The notes under the pieces: model-generated
The model's database searches: none
What the model was told of the DNA's origin: nothing
What the model saw: the letters and a program-made list of their open reading frames with translations, nothing else
NCBI GenBank assembly: GCA_017620975.1
Contig: JAGAUD010000022.1
Location: 1 to 64,000, forward strand
Direction of reading: 5' to 3'
Length of the DNA: 64,000 nt
DNA from: Lachnospiraceae bacterium
GTDB taxonomy: Bacteria; Bacillota_A; Clostridia; Lachnospirales; Lachnospiraceae
Made by a program: the position numbers and the translations under genes
Shown here: positions 33,671-41,994 of the stretch, piece by piece
Position numbering within the stretch: the stretch's first letter is position 1
Layout of the letters: each line of letters begins with the position of its first letter

Positions 33671-34177
33671 TTACTTATTACGTCCGCAGCACTTTTTATA
33701 CTTCTTGCCGCTTCCACAAGGACAGGGATCGTTCGGATAAATCTTCGCTTCCTTAACGATCGTAGTAGAAGACTTCTGCTCCTTGTACAGAGCCTTTCTT
33801 GTCTCCTCATCAAAAATATCGTTCCACTGCTCCAGATTGTACAGCCAGTCAGCTTCAGCAGCTACCATATTTTTGTACAGAAGAGCCTTATCAAATCCAA
33901 GGTTAACCTCAGTATCCTCTTCCATCTCTTCTATAGGGTTGGCTTCCTTCAGACTGTCGTTGATACCATCCAAAAATCCGGTCATGGTCATAATAGATAC
34001 ACCATACTTCTCAGCCAGTTCCTTTACCGTTCCCTTAACTACGTCATCGGGATTGGAAAGCAACTGTGCATAGATATTCTTCTCTTCCTCAAAATATGCA
34101 GCCCAGAGCCTCTGAAGATTGTCTCTTCCGGTCTCCTCATTATAAGCTGATGCTCTCCACTGTTCTAATAATGCCAT
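33671..34177 (-). CDS. SEC-C motif protein
   Basis: A 168-residue soluble protein with a C-terminal SEC-C zinc-binding motif, [15 protein letters not shown], like the tail of SecA. The helical N-terminal part (1-135), beginning [13 protein letters not shown], has no membrane segment and is of a kind found in clostridial SEC-C proteins. The ATG at 34177 follows AAGGATGG by 7 nt; a 46-codon upstream extension reaches into the promoter. A TTGTGT-17-TATACT promoter lies on the minus strand near 34271-34299. The function is unknown; a role near the ribosome or translocon is only a guess from the motif. Confidence 0.8.
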   Translation of the reverse strand: MALLEQWRASAYNEETGRDNLQRLWAAYFEEEKNIYAQLLSNPDDVVKGTVKELAEKYGVSIMTMTGFLDGINDSLKEANPIEEMEEDTEVNLGFDKALLYKNMVAAEADWLYNLEQWNDIFDEETRKALYKEQKSSTTIVKEAKIYPNDPCPCGSGKKYKKCCGRNK

Positions 34178-34322
34178 AATAATACCATCCTTCTCTTTCT
34201 CAAATAAACTTTTTCTGCTTGTCCATAAAACAAACCGTCGGGCGGACAAGCCGTCAGCCCTTACTATGATAGTATATAACAGAATGCGCCGGAACACAAT
34301 ATAAAAAAGTTTCAAATTTTAT

Positions 34323-34351
34323 GTATAGACTTTTGAATCCGTGACATACTA
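34323..34351 (+). promoter_or_regulatory. Forespore-like promoter for a candidate small RNA
   Basis: GTATA (34323-34327), 17 nt, then CATACTA (34345-34351) fits the consensus of forespore sigma factors (sigma-F/sigma-G). The 11-nt block CATACTATTAC is identical at the spore protein gene's -10. The expected start is near 34358. Confidence 0.45.
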
Positions 34352-34357
34352 TTACTG

Positions 34358-34463
34358 TCATCGGAACCCCCTCCTTTGATCTTACGGAAGATGAAATAAT
34401 TACTTAATCCTCCCCTTTTTAAAGCTCCGGGACGCGGTTTGGGCGCGGTCCGGGGCTTTTTTT
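34358..34463 (+). ncRNA. Candidate small RNA with two anti-Shine-Dalgarno motifs
   Basis: A strong plus-strand terminator (34422-34463) has no plus-strand gene before it. The roughly 105-nt transcript between the promoter-like element and this terminator encodes no plausible peptide. It carries CCCCCTCCTTT at 34367-34377 and CCTCCCC at 34409-34415, both complementary to ribosome-binding sites; such C-rich single-stranded motifs are how many Gram-positive small RNAs block translation. No match to a named RNA family was recognised. An alternative is a weak terminator for the minus-strand cassette only. Confidence 0.45.
34422..34463 (+). terminator. Strong plus-strand terminator without an upstream gene
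   Basis: An 11-bp GC-rich stem with one bulge (34422-34433 with 34448-34458) ends in seven T residues on the plus strand. On the minus strand only three T residues follow, so it is poorly placed to end the cassette at 34473-37654. Confidence 0.8.
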
Positions 34464-34472
34464 GTACATTCT

Positions 34473-35393
34473 TTATACCGACTTAAAGCCTGCCTCTTTC
34501 TTATATTGTTTTATTAATGTGTATGTTCGTTCTTTTACGTGGTCAGGTGTTGCCTGTGTCGTTTTGATTAAAGAATCAAGGAACACCGTCTTATTCCCAT
34601 CGACGAAATAAAATAATCTAAATTCACGACTATTAGTAATGGTTGTTCTAAACTCACAATAAGTGATATTTTTGTATGTAATAGCGTCTGTGAACCTTCC
34701 TAATACATTGCCGTTTTCTCTGCCTTCTGCGAACACTTGAAAATCCTTCTGTATAGCAAGCGCATCGTTTTTACTTAACTTTCCGTTATCATAGTATTCA
34801 TCAGCATAATATTTCGAATGATTCGCGTAAAACAATATGCTCTGATCTCTTATTCCGCTGAGCAGCAATTCTGAGAATCCGATGAGATCTTTCAAAAATA
34901 AAATTCTTCCGGCACTCACTTTATTGTAAAGATTGAAAATCTTCTGACTGTTTCTGTTCTTTTTTATGTAAACTTCATCTACCATAAAATCCTTATGTTC
35001 AAAAGACACAGTCACGCCATCTCGTTCCAAGGCCTCAGAAAAACAATTTGGCTGTTCTCCATTAAACTCACCAATGTAATCACAGCTATAGAAAGAATCT
35101 CTATCCGTTTTAGAATCACTTTCCCAAAAAGGTTCGTCCACGAGTTCTCCCAATAAACGCCTGAGCTTCTGTGCTTCCGGAAACCCGTAAAATTTTTGCG
35201 AGCAAAGAAAGTTATAAATTGTTTCTCGTTCTGTTATATATTTTGAGTATGTTTCCTGAGATTTCCATAAGATAGTACTTTTATTTCTTAAACAATCCAA
35301 AACAGGAAACGTATTTTCGACTAAGGAATCCACAAAATCCTCGATATTTCGAAACTGACCTGCAATTGCATAATCATTTAGTACAACTTCCAT
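34473..35393 (-). CDS. Unknown protein with C-terminal HigB/Gp49-like toxin domain
   Basis: A 306-residue soluble protein, last of a three-gene cassette. I do not recognise residues 1-225, which are charged and helical. Residues about 235-303 resemble the phage Gp49/HigB branch of the RelE toxin fold: a strand with CEFRTTI, then FRLFYFVDGNKTVFLDS, then TTQATPDHVKERTYTLIKQY, corresponding to the family's R-FYF, L-HGF and KKTQKTP blocks. RelE-fold proteins are ribosome-dependent or free mRNA endonucleases. The gene starts 9 nt after the ATPase gene with TGAGGA as ribosome site. I infer it is the effector of the cassette. The domain call needs a profile or structure search. Confidence 0.6.
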   Translation of the reverse strand: MEVVLNDYAIAGQFRNIEDFVDSLVENTFPVLDCLRNKSTILWKSQETYSKYITERETIYNFLCSQKFYGFPEAQKLRRLLGELVDEPFWESDSKTDRDSFYSCDYIGEFNGEQPNCFSEALERDGVTVSFEHKDFMVDEVYIKKNRNSQKIFNLYNKVSAGRILFLKDLIGFSELLLSGIRDQSILFYANHSKYYADEYYDNGKLSKNDALAIQKDFQVFAEGRENGNVLGRFTDAITYKNITYCEFRTTITNSREFRLFYFVDGNKTVFLDSLIKTTQATPDHVKERTYTLIKQYKKEAGFKSV

Positions 35394-35402
35394 AATAATT
35401 CC

Positions 35403-36449
35403 TCAAATATCAAGCATACGATTTAAATCGATATCAAACTGATCAAATAAGCCTTCCACATACGTTAAAATACGTCCACGCTTTCCAAACTCTATCACCG
35501 TATTTTGGGTGCATTTTGTGGTGCTATCAATCGAAAAGAAATTCACGGCAATTTTTTCTGCCTGCATTTTCTGCGTTGCAATACCGGCTCTCACACCGTT
35601 AAAAATATGATCACTGTGCGTTTCTACAAACAATTGCCTTCCCGATTTTGCAATAAAATATAAGAATTCACACACCTTGGACTGTGCTTTCGGATGAAGA
35701 TGAATTTCAGGATTTTCTATCACAATAATATCATTTTTATCACTAAGCAGGCACAACACCAAAACACTGATCAAATAACTCAATCCTGCACCAGTATTTT
35801 TGGGGCGTATCTGTTTGCCTTCCGGTGTCGTATAAAAGCACTTCACAAAATCAGTTCCCACGACATCTTCTGTGGTAATAGAGGTCTCCAAAATATAGTT
35901 CAGCCAATAATTTACTTGTGAAAACAGCGTATATGATTTCGGCTCACGTACGATCTCATCAGCAACATTTTCGCTTTTATATTTATCCAGACAATAAATT
36001 GCATATTCGCCGTTAATACCCACATTCTTATCATCCGAAAACTTTTTCCTGTAAATATCTTCGGCACCGATTCTATTGCAGGAGAGATATCTGATTACAG
36101 GTAATTTTGGGGAAGCAATTCCGAATGATGTTAAATCAAATAAATCATTCCGAGAAATTCCATCCTCATCGAATTCCAGATTTACCATATCTCCGGAAGA
36201 TATGTCAAAAGCAATGCTGATCTTCCGCTCTGAGATATTAAAATTTTTAGCATCTTTAAATTCACCTAGTGTAATGTAATTGCCATTAAAGCCTACATTA
36301 CCATATCCATTTTGTGCAGCTAATAAAATTGCCTGTAAAACCGTAGACTTACCGGATGAATTTGCGCCGGCTATAATATTTAAGTTTTTGCAATTCAAAC
36401 TGAGCTTTGAAATACTTTTCAGTCCTGCAATATTGACAGTTTTTATCAC
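35403..36449 (-). CDS. AAA family ATPase (SMC/OLD-like, DUF3696-type C terminus)
   Basis: A 348-residue ATPase of the SMC/RecN/OLD-type AAA group. Walker A is GANSSGKST (near residue 31), the ABC-like signature region is NTGAGLSYLISVL (near 222), Walker B is IIVIENPEIHLHP, and the H-loop His is in ETHSDH. The C-terminal block ending YVEGLFDQFDIDL resembles DUF3696. No TOPRIM nuclease domain is present, unlike OLD proteins. It starts with GTG, overlapping the stop of the DUF262 gene as GTGA, so the two are translationally coupled. Such ATPases are frequent sensors or motors in phage-defence operons. Confidence 0.85.
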   Translation of the reverse strand: MIKTVNIAGLKSISKLSLNCKNLNIIAGANSSGKSTVLQAILLAAQNGYGNVGFNGNYITLGEFKDAKNFNISERKISIAFDISSGDMVNLEFDEDGISRNDLFDLTSFGIASPKLPVIRYLSCNRIGAEDIYRKKFSDDKNVGINGEYAIYCLDKYKSENVADEIVREPKSYTLFSQVNYWLNYILETSITTEDVVGTDFVKCFYTTPEGKQIRPKNTGAGLSYLISVLVLCLLSDKNDIIVIENPEIHLHPKAQSKVCEFLYFIAKSGRQLFVETHSDHIFNGVRAGIATQKMQAEKIAVNFFSIDSTTKCTQNTVIEFGKRGRILTYVEGLFDQFDIDLNRMLDI

Positions 36450-37654
36450 AAAAATCCACCTACCAATTCCATTATTTTGTCATATCTATATTTAACTTTA
36501 ATGTCACTGTCTCTGTGATTATTCAGACTATCCCGGAACCCAGGATCGTTTTTTAAGGTACCTATGGCCTGTCTTAAATCATCGCGAATTTCATGTTTCC
36601 GATATGGCAACAGTGTCATTGCATACATAAAAGTCTCAAAAATATTAATATTAATGGGATAACGCTTAACTGTACCATCTTGATTTACATCAATCAATCT
36701 GAATGCATTTTTTCCAAGGTAATAAATAATTTGTTCTAATGCGTTCATTGTACACGCTTTGATATTATCGATTTCACAATCTGATGCAGTATTCAGATAA
36801 TCCATTGTCAAGCCTAACAACTCATCGATATCGCCACTATATTGATATAACTCCCCGGATCTTATATTATTATTATACAATTTCTGATTGTAATACAAAT
36901 AAAAAGCAATAAAGCGCAGGAGCAAATATCTGTTTTTCATACGGGTGTCTTTCAAGAAATAATGTTCTGTAGCTTCATTAAATACCTCTGTTTTGCTCAA
37001 AGTATTTAATAAAGCAGTAGATTTTCCCTGATACAATGCATTTCGTATTTCCTGTTTATTCAACTGCGTTCCCGCACGATTAACTCTATCAAAAATATCA
37101 AATTTGACCCTGTCCGGAGTCATAGGCTGTATAACATGTGCCATAATCTGATAATCTTCAATTTTTGACTGATAGATCGGATCTAAATCCTTAAACTTTT
37201 TCTTATTGAACTCGTCCAGAATCTTCAGATTATCCAGCGAAAAACCATTGTTCAAAAATTCAAATATTGCGCTTAGTCGCTGCCTGCCATCAATTACAAT
37301 AAGTCTCCCTGTCTTGTCCTCATTAAAATAAAAAATAGGCAACGGCAGCCCCATCAGAACACTTTCGATCAGTTCTCTTTTCTGCTGAAGCTTCCATACA
37401 CTCTCTCTTTGAAAATCACTGTCCAGAACAACCAACGAAGGTACCTTATCGTATTTTCTTTTCAACTCATAAGCCGTATAAAAACCACGTTCCACCTTAA
37501 TTGACTTCATCGGATATATCCTTTCGTCCTGAGGATAAACCGAAGGATCTAGCTGACCATCTTCATTATCCAATAGAATATCACCATTGGAAATATTATA
37601 TTCATCTTCGCTGTTATTTATACCCTGCATCTTATCTATCTCACCGTTTATCAT
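36446..37654 (-). CDS. DUF262 domain protein
   Basis: A 402-residue protein with an N-terminal DUF262 (ParB/sulfiredoxin-like) domain. The hallmark DGRQRLSAI is near residue 120, preceded by DFQRESVW and followed by FDRVNRAGTQLNKQEIRNALY. In GmrSD, SspE and BrxU the equivalent DGQQR motif hydrolyses nucleotides and controls a C-terminal HNH nuclease; here that DUF1524 nuclease is absent and the helical C-terminal half has no nuclease motif. The ATG at 37654 follows AAGGAG by 7 nt. It is the first gene of the three-gene cassette. Confidence 0.85.
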   Translation of the reverse strand: MINGEIDKMQGINNSEDEYNISNGDILLDNEDGQLDPSVYPQDERIYPMKSIKVERGFYTAYELKRKYDKVPSLVVLDSDFQRESVWKLQQKRELIESVLMGLPLPIFYFNEDKTGRLIVIDGRQRLSAIFEFLNNGFSLDNLKILDEFNKKKFKDLDPIYQSKIEDYQIMAHVIQPMTPDRVKFDIFDRVNRAGTQLNKQEIRNALYQGKSTALLNTLSKTEVFNEATEHYFLKDTRMKNRYLLLRFIAFYLYYNQKLYNNNIRSGELYQYSGDIDELLGLTMDYLNTASDCEIDNIKACTMNALEQIIYYLGKNAFRLIDVNQDGTVKRYPININIFETFMYAMTLLPYRKHEIRDDLRQAIGTLKNDPGFRDSLNNHRDSDIKVKYRYDKIMELVGGFL

Positions 37655-37956
37655 GCTGCTTCTCCTTCGCAAGCATAATTCTTTATACTACTGCTTCTAC
37701 AGGCAACTTGTCCCCACCTTCTGCACACATTAGCCGTTCCCCAACAACTGCTTATAGCTTAGCATAATTTGCCAACATACGCAATAAATAATTTATACCG
37801 CATTCCGGATACATCTTATTGTCCGGGTGCCACGTTTTCTAAATTTGAATCAATCCCTATGAAGGAATTGTTGGTCTGTAAGGTGAACCCATTAATGAGA
37901 ATATAATCCGGCAAACTTATGGATAATCGTTTTCTGTGGTGTTATCAAAAAAAATT
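37655..37956. other. Intergenic region without a recognised gene
   Basis: About 300 nt of AT-rich sequence upstream of the DUF262 gene. It should contain the promoter of the defence-like cassette; a TATAAG/TTGGCA-like pair near 37746-37770 is weak. No repeat, RNA gene or coding frame with a ribosome site was seen. Confidence 0.5.
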
Positions 37957-37985
37957 ATGGGCAGCCTGAAAAATCAGCTGCCCAT
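37957..37985 (-). terminator. Terminator of the secreted-protein gene
   Basis: ATGGGCAG and CTGCCCAT form an 8-bp stem with an extended CTGA/TCAG inner pairing. On the minus strand it runs into AATTTTTTTT, 8 nt after the gene stop. Confidence 0.8.
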
Positions 37986-37993
37986 TTTACCTT

Positions 37994-38482
37994 TTAGTAT
38001 ATGCATCTCATACTGCCTGTTTCATGATATAACTCTCTGTATCCGTCAACATCTCCGTAATGTGTACATACTACTCTATAATATTCTCCGTATATTGCTC
38101 CAGTATATAGAAGATCCACCGCACATCCCAATACATTATTAAGTTGTCCGCCAGTACTTGTAGCCACCGTTACCCAATCACTTCCATTTTTAAGCTGTAT
38201 TTCAATGTCTTTTACACCCACAACAGAAGCAATCATAGTCATGCTGGTAGATATTGTTATTGACATACCACTTGAACTGAACTGCACATCAACAGTAGCA
38301 TCTGCAAAAGTAGTAGAACGAGCTACAGAATTCACATTTGGCGTATATTCTTGAACCACTGCTTCAAGAGCAACAACATCTGTCTCTTCCGAATTTTCTG
38401 CCGCAAAAGCAACATTGATAAACAACGTACTTAACATAATTGCTGAGAGTAATAAACTTGTAATTTTCTTTAAATTTTTCAT
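37994..38482 (-). CDS. Secreted protein of unknown function
   Basis: A 162-residue protein with a clear signal peptide (KNLKKITSLLLSAIML..., cut after AFA near residue 27). The mature part is Ser/Thr/Val-rich with short beta-prone repeats and two Cys near the C terminus (CAVDLLYTG and VVCTHYGD). I do not recognise the family with certainty; it resembles small secreted clostridial proteins of the DUF6147 type. The ATG at 38482 follows GAGGAG by 7 nt. It is the last gene of a run with the membrane protein and sigma-like protein upstream and has its own terminator. Confidence 0.65.
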   Translation of the reverse strand: MKNLKKITSLLLSAIMLSTLFINVAFAAENSEETDVVALEAVVQEYTPNVNSVARSTTFADATVDVQFSSSGMSITISTSMTMIASVVGVKDIEIQLKNGSDWVTVATSTGGQLNNVLGCAVDLLYTGAIYGEYYRVVCTHYGDVDGYRELYHETGSMRCIY

Positions 38483-38516
38483 ACTGTATCTCCTCGTATC
38501 ATTCAATATATTACAA

Positions 38517-39392
38517 TCATAAGGTTAAATTGGCAATACTATCGTATATAATCTCTTTTATTGTATCAATATCGAGGTTACTATACATATAATAACGACT
38601 TTTATCGTAATTAAAGGCTGCTATGTATTCTTTATAATCTTCATTTGCCTTTTCATAAAAGCCAACCTCTATATCTTTTATTATCTCTTTGCCATAAAGG
38701 TCATATGCATCAAAAATCTGGTCTATTGTAGTTACAGCATTATTATAACTTTTTTTTACGTAATTAACAAATAAACCTGAATCATTTTTGAAAAAGCATT
38801 CTATTTTTACAAACTTAGAATTACACATCAATTCTATTTGCTGCAAATCAATAAGCAGCATATCGCTGTTGGGCGCCCAAACATAGTTCAAATATTGAAT
38901 TGGCACTTGCTCCATAGTTTCGTATACTTGATAACAAACTGTTCCTGCATTGATACCGTCAGGAGAAGTAATTGTCATGTTTTTCCCCGATTCAATTGTA
39001 GAGAAAAAACCATTCCTCTGTCCATACACAACTGTCGTTCCGCCCAGAATCATTGCCACTACTAACGCTGCAATAAACGACGCATTCACAAAAGCGCTGC
39101 TTCTGAAAAGATGACGCAATTTCATCTCAATTCTTATGCTAAGCGGATATGACGGCTCATCCTCTTCCGCACTTTGACGAGACGCATAAAATGTCCAGTA
39201 TCGTGCATGTGCTTTATCCGCCCTGTAAAATTCACCCTCCCTCCTCTCTATCGGGTCCATTATCTCCAGTAAATCAACAATAGCAGTTATCTCTTCACTA
39301 TCAAATTCCTCCGGAGCGGCTTCATTCATAAACCATTGCAGACGAGCTTCCAAGGCTTTGATAATTTGTTTTTCCGTTCCCCATCTCATCAT
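38517..39392 (-). CDS. Single-pass membrane protein, anti-sigma-like
   Basis: A 291-residue protein with a cytosolic helical N terminus (1-105), one membrane segment (about 106-128) and an extracytoplasmic domain of about 160 residues. The topology and the position directly after a sigma-like gene (21-nt gap) copy the ECF sigma/anti-sigma pair at 19.9-21.3 kb, but the sequence is not clearly related to it. GAGGG stands 5 nt before the ATG. No enzymatic motif is visible. The anti-sigma role is inferred from context. Confidence 0.6.
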   Translation of the reverse strand: MMRWGTEKQIIKALEARLQWFMNEAAPEEFDSEEITAIVDLLEIMDPIERREGEFYRADKAHARYWTFYASRQSAEEDEPSYPLSIRIEMKLRHLFRSSAFVNASFIAALVVAMILGGTTVVYGQRNGFFSTIESGKNMTITSPDGINAGTVCYQVYETMEQVPIQYLNYVWAPNSDMLLIDLQQIELMCNSKFVKIECFFKNDSGLFVNYVKKSYNNAVTTIDQIFDAYDLYGKEIIKDIEVGFYEKANEDYKEYIAAFNYDKSRYYMYSNLDIDTIKEIIYDSIANLTL

Positions 39393-39413
39393 CTGTTCCC
39401 TCTTTCACAAAAT

Positions 39414-39722
39414 TCAAAAGTTTAATTTCTCGTTACTGTTTATCGGCATTAGTTCTATTTTACTTTGCGCCTCCCGGCTGTATGCCTTTAACCTTTTTCG
39501 TGCAGCCAGCATTAACCATACACGTGGATCATGGTGAGTCCGTAGCATGTCCACATTTTCCCAGGCATCATTAAATGTCCTTAGGACAATGTCATCCAAC
39601 GCCTTCATATCTTCTTCCGGCAACACCAAACGTGCGAGCTTCAGTAACGTTGCATAGTTGTCATCCAATAATTTATTCATGAAGACAACATTTTTATCTT
39701 TTGTACTTGTGCGGTGCAACAT
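39414..39722 (-). CDS. Sigma region 2-like protein without region 4
   Basis: A 102-residue protein that aligns over residues 18-85 with sigma-70 region 2: LLKLARLVLPEEDMKALDDIVLRTFNDAWENV corresponds to the core-binding helix, and HDPRVWLMLAARKRLKAYSRE to the -10-binding helix. Region 4, present in all normal ECF factors, is missing and no frame around it encodes one. The ATG at 39722 follows AGGGGG by 4 nt. It could be a decayed sigma factor, a co-sigma factor needing a partner, or an RNA polymerase-binding decoy. Confidence 0.6.
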   Translation of the reverse strand: MLHRTSTKDKNVVFMNKLLDDNYATLLKLARLVLPEEDMKALDDIVLRTFNDAWENVDMLRTHHDPRVWLMLAARKRLKAYSREAQSKIELMPINSNEKLNF

Positions 39723-39885
39723 CAATCCCCCTTTCCTATTGATAAAACCGCCATTTTTTATACAGCGCTGCTTTTCTTAGAGAATGTATTTGAGTCAATT
39801 CCCTTATGAAATGCTTCTGTACATTTATATTATTTCTCTAATGCCCATAATGGTTACAACACAATTCCCGAAATTTAGACTTTTT

Positions 39886-40187
39886 TCAATTCTTTCCCAG
39901 CCTTATTTTCACCTGATTAGACAGTAATGTCCTTTTCTGTAGTTCATAATAATCCGGGACACCATTTACCAGTACGACCAGTTCTCCGTCCAGAATACAT
40001 CTTTGCTTTACCTGCTTATGAATAGCGCACAGCTCCGGGAATCCAGGCAGCAGCTCCATATTCCTCTTATTGCGCAGGATAACTCTTTCCTCTTCCAGAT
40101 ATGCCACACACCGGAAGCCTTCCAGCTTTAATTCATAAACCAGCCCGGATCCTCAAAAGGCTCCTGCATCCGGGCAATGAGCAACGG
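39886..40187 (-). pseudogene. Remnant of an ATP-dependent DNA ligase (LigD ligase type)
   Basis: Two adjoining frames encode the start of a ligase adenylation domain. The first gives IARMQEPFEDPGW; after a one-base loss near 40139 the frame shifts to YELKLEGFRCVAYLEEE, which contains motif I (Lys of the K-X-D/E-G site), and continues through ILDGELVVLVNG to LQKRTLLSN. The first frame itself meets a TAA a few codons later. The reading stops after about 95 residues, whereas the family has about 300, so the rest of the gene is gone. Confidence 0.7.
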
Positions 40188-40196
40188 CTATATAAT

Positions 40197-41783
40197 TTAT
40201 TTTCCGTAATTTTCTATGAGACACTGATGCTCTTTGGTCTTTTTATCGTAATTGATGCCGACCAACAGTATCTCACCAGTGTAGCTTGCAATTGACGCCG
40301 GGTACTTCTTGTCTTTAATCTGCTGCATCGCAGTCTGAGCATTTTTATTCCATTTGAGTTCTACCACAAGTGCTGGATAGTCATGAGTATACTCTGGCTT
40401 CGGAATGAATACAAAATCAGCAAATCCTCTACCTGTTGGCAGTTCTCGGATTGGCTTGAAGTAATACTGCATCGCACTCAAGTATGCAATGGTAAGCACA
40501 CTACTTAGAGAGTTTTCATTGTTATATTGGATAGCAGATGCATACTCAGAATGAATCTGCTCGATTCCTTTCGCCACCGCCTCTGTATCCATATCCAGGG
40601 TGGCATTCAGAAGGACTTCCGACTCCTGCTGAAAAGCAAGCAATTCGCTCCAACTCTTGTTTCTTGTAGCCTTTGTAAGCTCCTGCCGGATTTCTTCATT
40701 GGGAATAAATGCCATTTTCGTATTCTGATCATACCCAAGGTATCCCAGGTGAATCATATATGTTAAAACGTCATCTTTGCTTTCAAAGTAGACTGTATCA
40801 TTTTGAAATGAGGTCACATCAACTTCTACAGACGCACCGGCCAGCATTTCAATGATTGCAGACTTCAATCCATCAAAATCCATATTAATCAGCGGAACAA
40901 TCGCCTTATAGGACCCCGTCTCCGACCAGTAGCTTTTGAACTTTCCTTTTGTCATCAGGCTCACAACGGCTTTCGGATTGTAGACTTGCTTATCTTCCAG
41001 AAGATACCCATCGTACCATCTCTTTACCTGTTCAAAATCCCGGTCATATTTTTTGCAGAGATTTTGAACCTCCTCCTCAGTGAAGCCGATATATGGAGCA
41101 AGAATACCGGCATCCAGCATCGTATATTCATCGAAATTGTTCAACGCCGACTGCGTTTTTTCACGCTTGATCGGTAAGATACCTGTAAGATACGCAAGCT
41201 GAATGTATTTTGTTGGCTCTGTGCCCTTGAACATCCCTCTAAGAAAGTTGATATACTCATCCTTGACCTTCTGGTTCGCCGCTTCATCCCGAATCAGAAC
41301 ATCCCATTCATCAATGATTACAATAAACTTCTGCCCTGTCGCCTCTTTAATACGAGACAATGCGTCAGGTAACATAACCACTTCCTTCGGAAGCTGATCC
41401 GGATAAATTTCCCTCAGTTCCGCAAGGACACTCTGCGTGATATACGAAACAACATTGCTTACATCACCGGCATTTGATAAAAACCACTGGATGTCTATGT
41501 GAATGACATCATACTTATTAAGATGTTCCCTAAAATCAGCTTCTTTACCAATAGCAAAATTTGAGAACATTTTCTCTGAATCGCAGCCTTTACTGTAATA
41601 TGCCGTAAGCATATTCGCTGTTATTGATTTGCCAAATCGTCTGGGACGGCTATTACAAATGTAGCCCTGCATGGTATCCAACACTTTATTGGTGTTTTCT
41701 ATCAAACCTGTCTTATCAACATATATTTCTGAATTCAGTGCGACCTGAAAAGCACTGTTATCAGGATTTACATATCTTCCCAT
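40197..41783 (-). CDS. AAA-ATPase-like / PD-(D/E)XK nuclease-domain protein
   Basis: A 528-residue protein of the AAA-ATPase-like plus PDDEXK_9 family that is multi-copy in gut Clostridia and Bacteroidetes. The N-terminal part has YVDKTGLI, RPRRFGKS as Walker A-like loop (near 47) and FIVIIDEWDVLIR as Walker B. The C-terminal nuclease-like core includes GRGFADFVFIP and ALVVELKWNK, giving the D-ExK pattern. The C terminus ends in IENYGK and lacks the usual KYGFAFEGKKVLIG tail, which is found as a separate fragment at 62657-62779. The ATG at 41783 follows GGGAGAG by 8 nt. The biological role is unproven. Confidence 0.8.
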   Translation of the reverse strand: MGRYVNPDNSAFQVALNSEIYVDKTGLIENTNKVLDTMQGYICNSRPRRFGKSITANMLTAYYSKGCDSEKMFSNFAIGKEADFREHLNKYDVIHIDIQWFLSNAGDVSNVVSYITQSVLAELREIYPDQLPKEVVMLPDALSRIKEATGQKFIVIIDEWDVLIRDEAANQKVKDEYINFLRGMFKGTEPTKYIQLAYLTGILPIKREKTQSALNNFDEYTMLDAGILAPYIGFTEEEVQNLCKKYDRDFEQVKRWYDGYLLEDKQVYNPKAVVSLMTKGKFKSYWSETGSYKAIVPLINMDFDGLKSAIIEMLAGASVEVDVTSFQNDTVYFESKDDVLTYMIHLGYLGYDQNTKMAFIPNEEIRQELTKATRNKSWSELLAFQQESEVLLNATLDMDTEAVAKGIEQIHSEYASAIQYNNENSLSSVLTIAYLSAMQYYFKPIRELPTGRGFADFVFIPKPEYTHDYPALVVELKWNKNAQTAMQQIKDKKYPASIASYTGEILLVGINYDKKTKEHQCLIENYGK

Positions 41784-41994
41784 TCGTTGTACTCTCCCTT
41801 CCGAAATTATGCGGCAAGCCGTTTTATTTGCATACCTATTGTAGCATGCGCCGCACCAGATAGCAAGTCGCACTGCAATCTTATCTCCAAGAAATTAGAT
41901 GATAACGCTTGCTATTTCAGCTGTCAAATGTTATTCTACTTAAAGTACGACACTTTATTGAGATTCAAAACCAGTTAAATGAACAGGAGAAATC

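Noticed and set aside
35403..36449. The AAA ATPase as part of a Gabija, OLD or PARIS system
   Set aside because: There is no TOPRIM domain and no UvrD helicase or DUF4435 partner; the partners are DUF262 and a RelE-like protein.
36446..37654. The DUF262 protein as a GmrSD-type modification-dependent restriction enzyme
   Set aside because: The DUF1524 HNH nuclease half is absent from the 402-residue protein and from the next gene.
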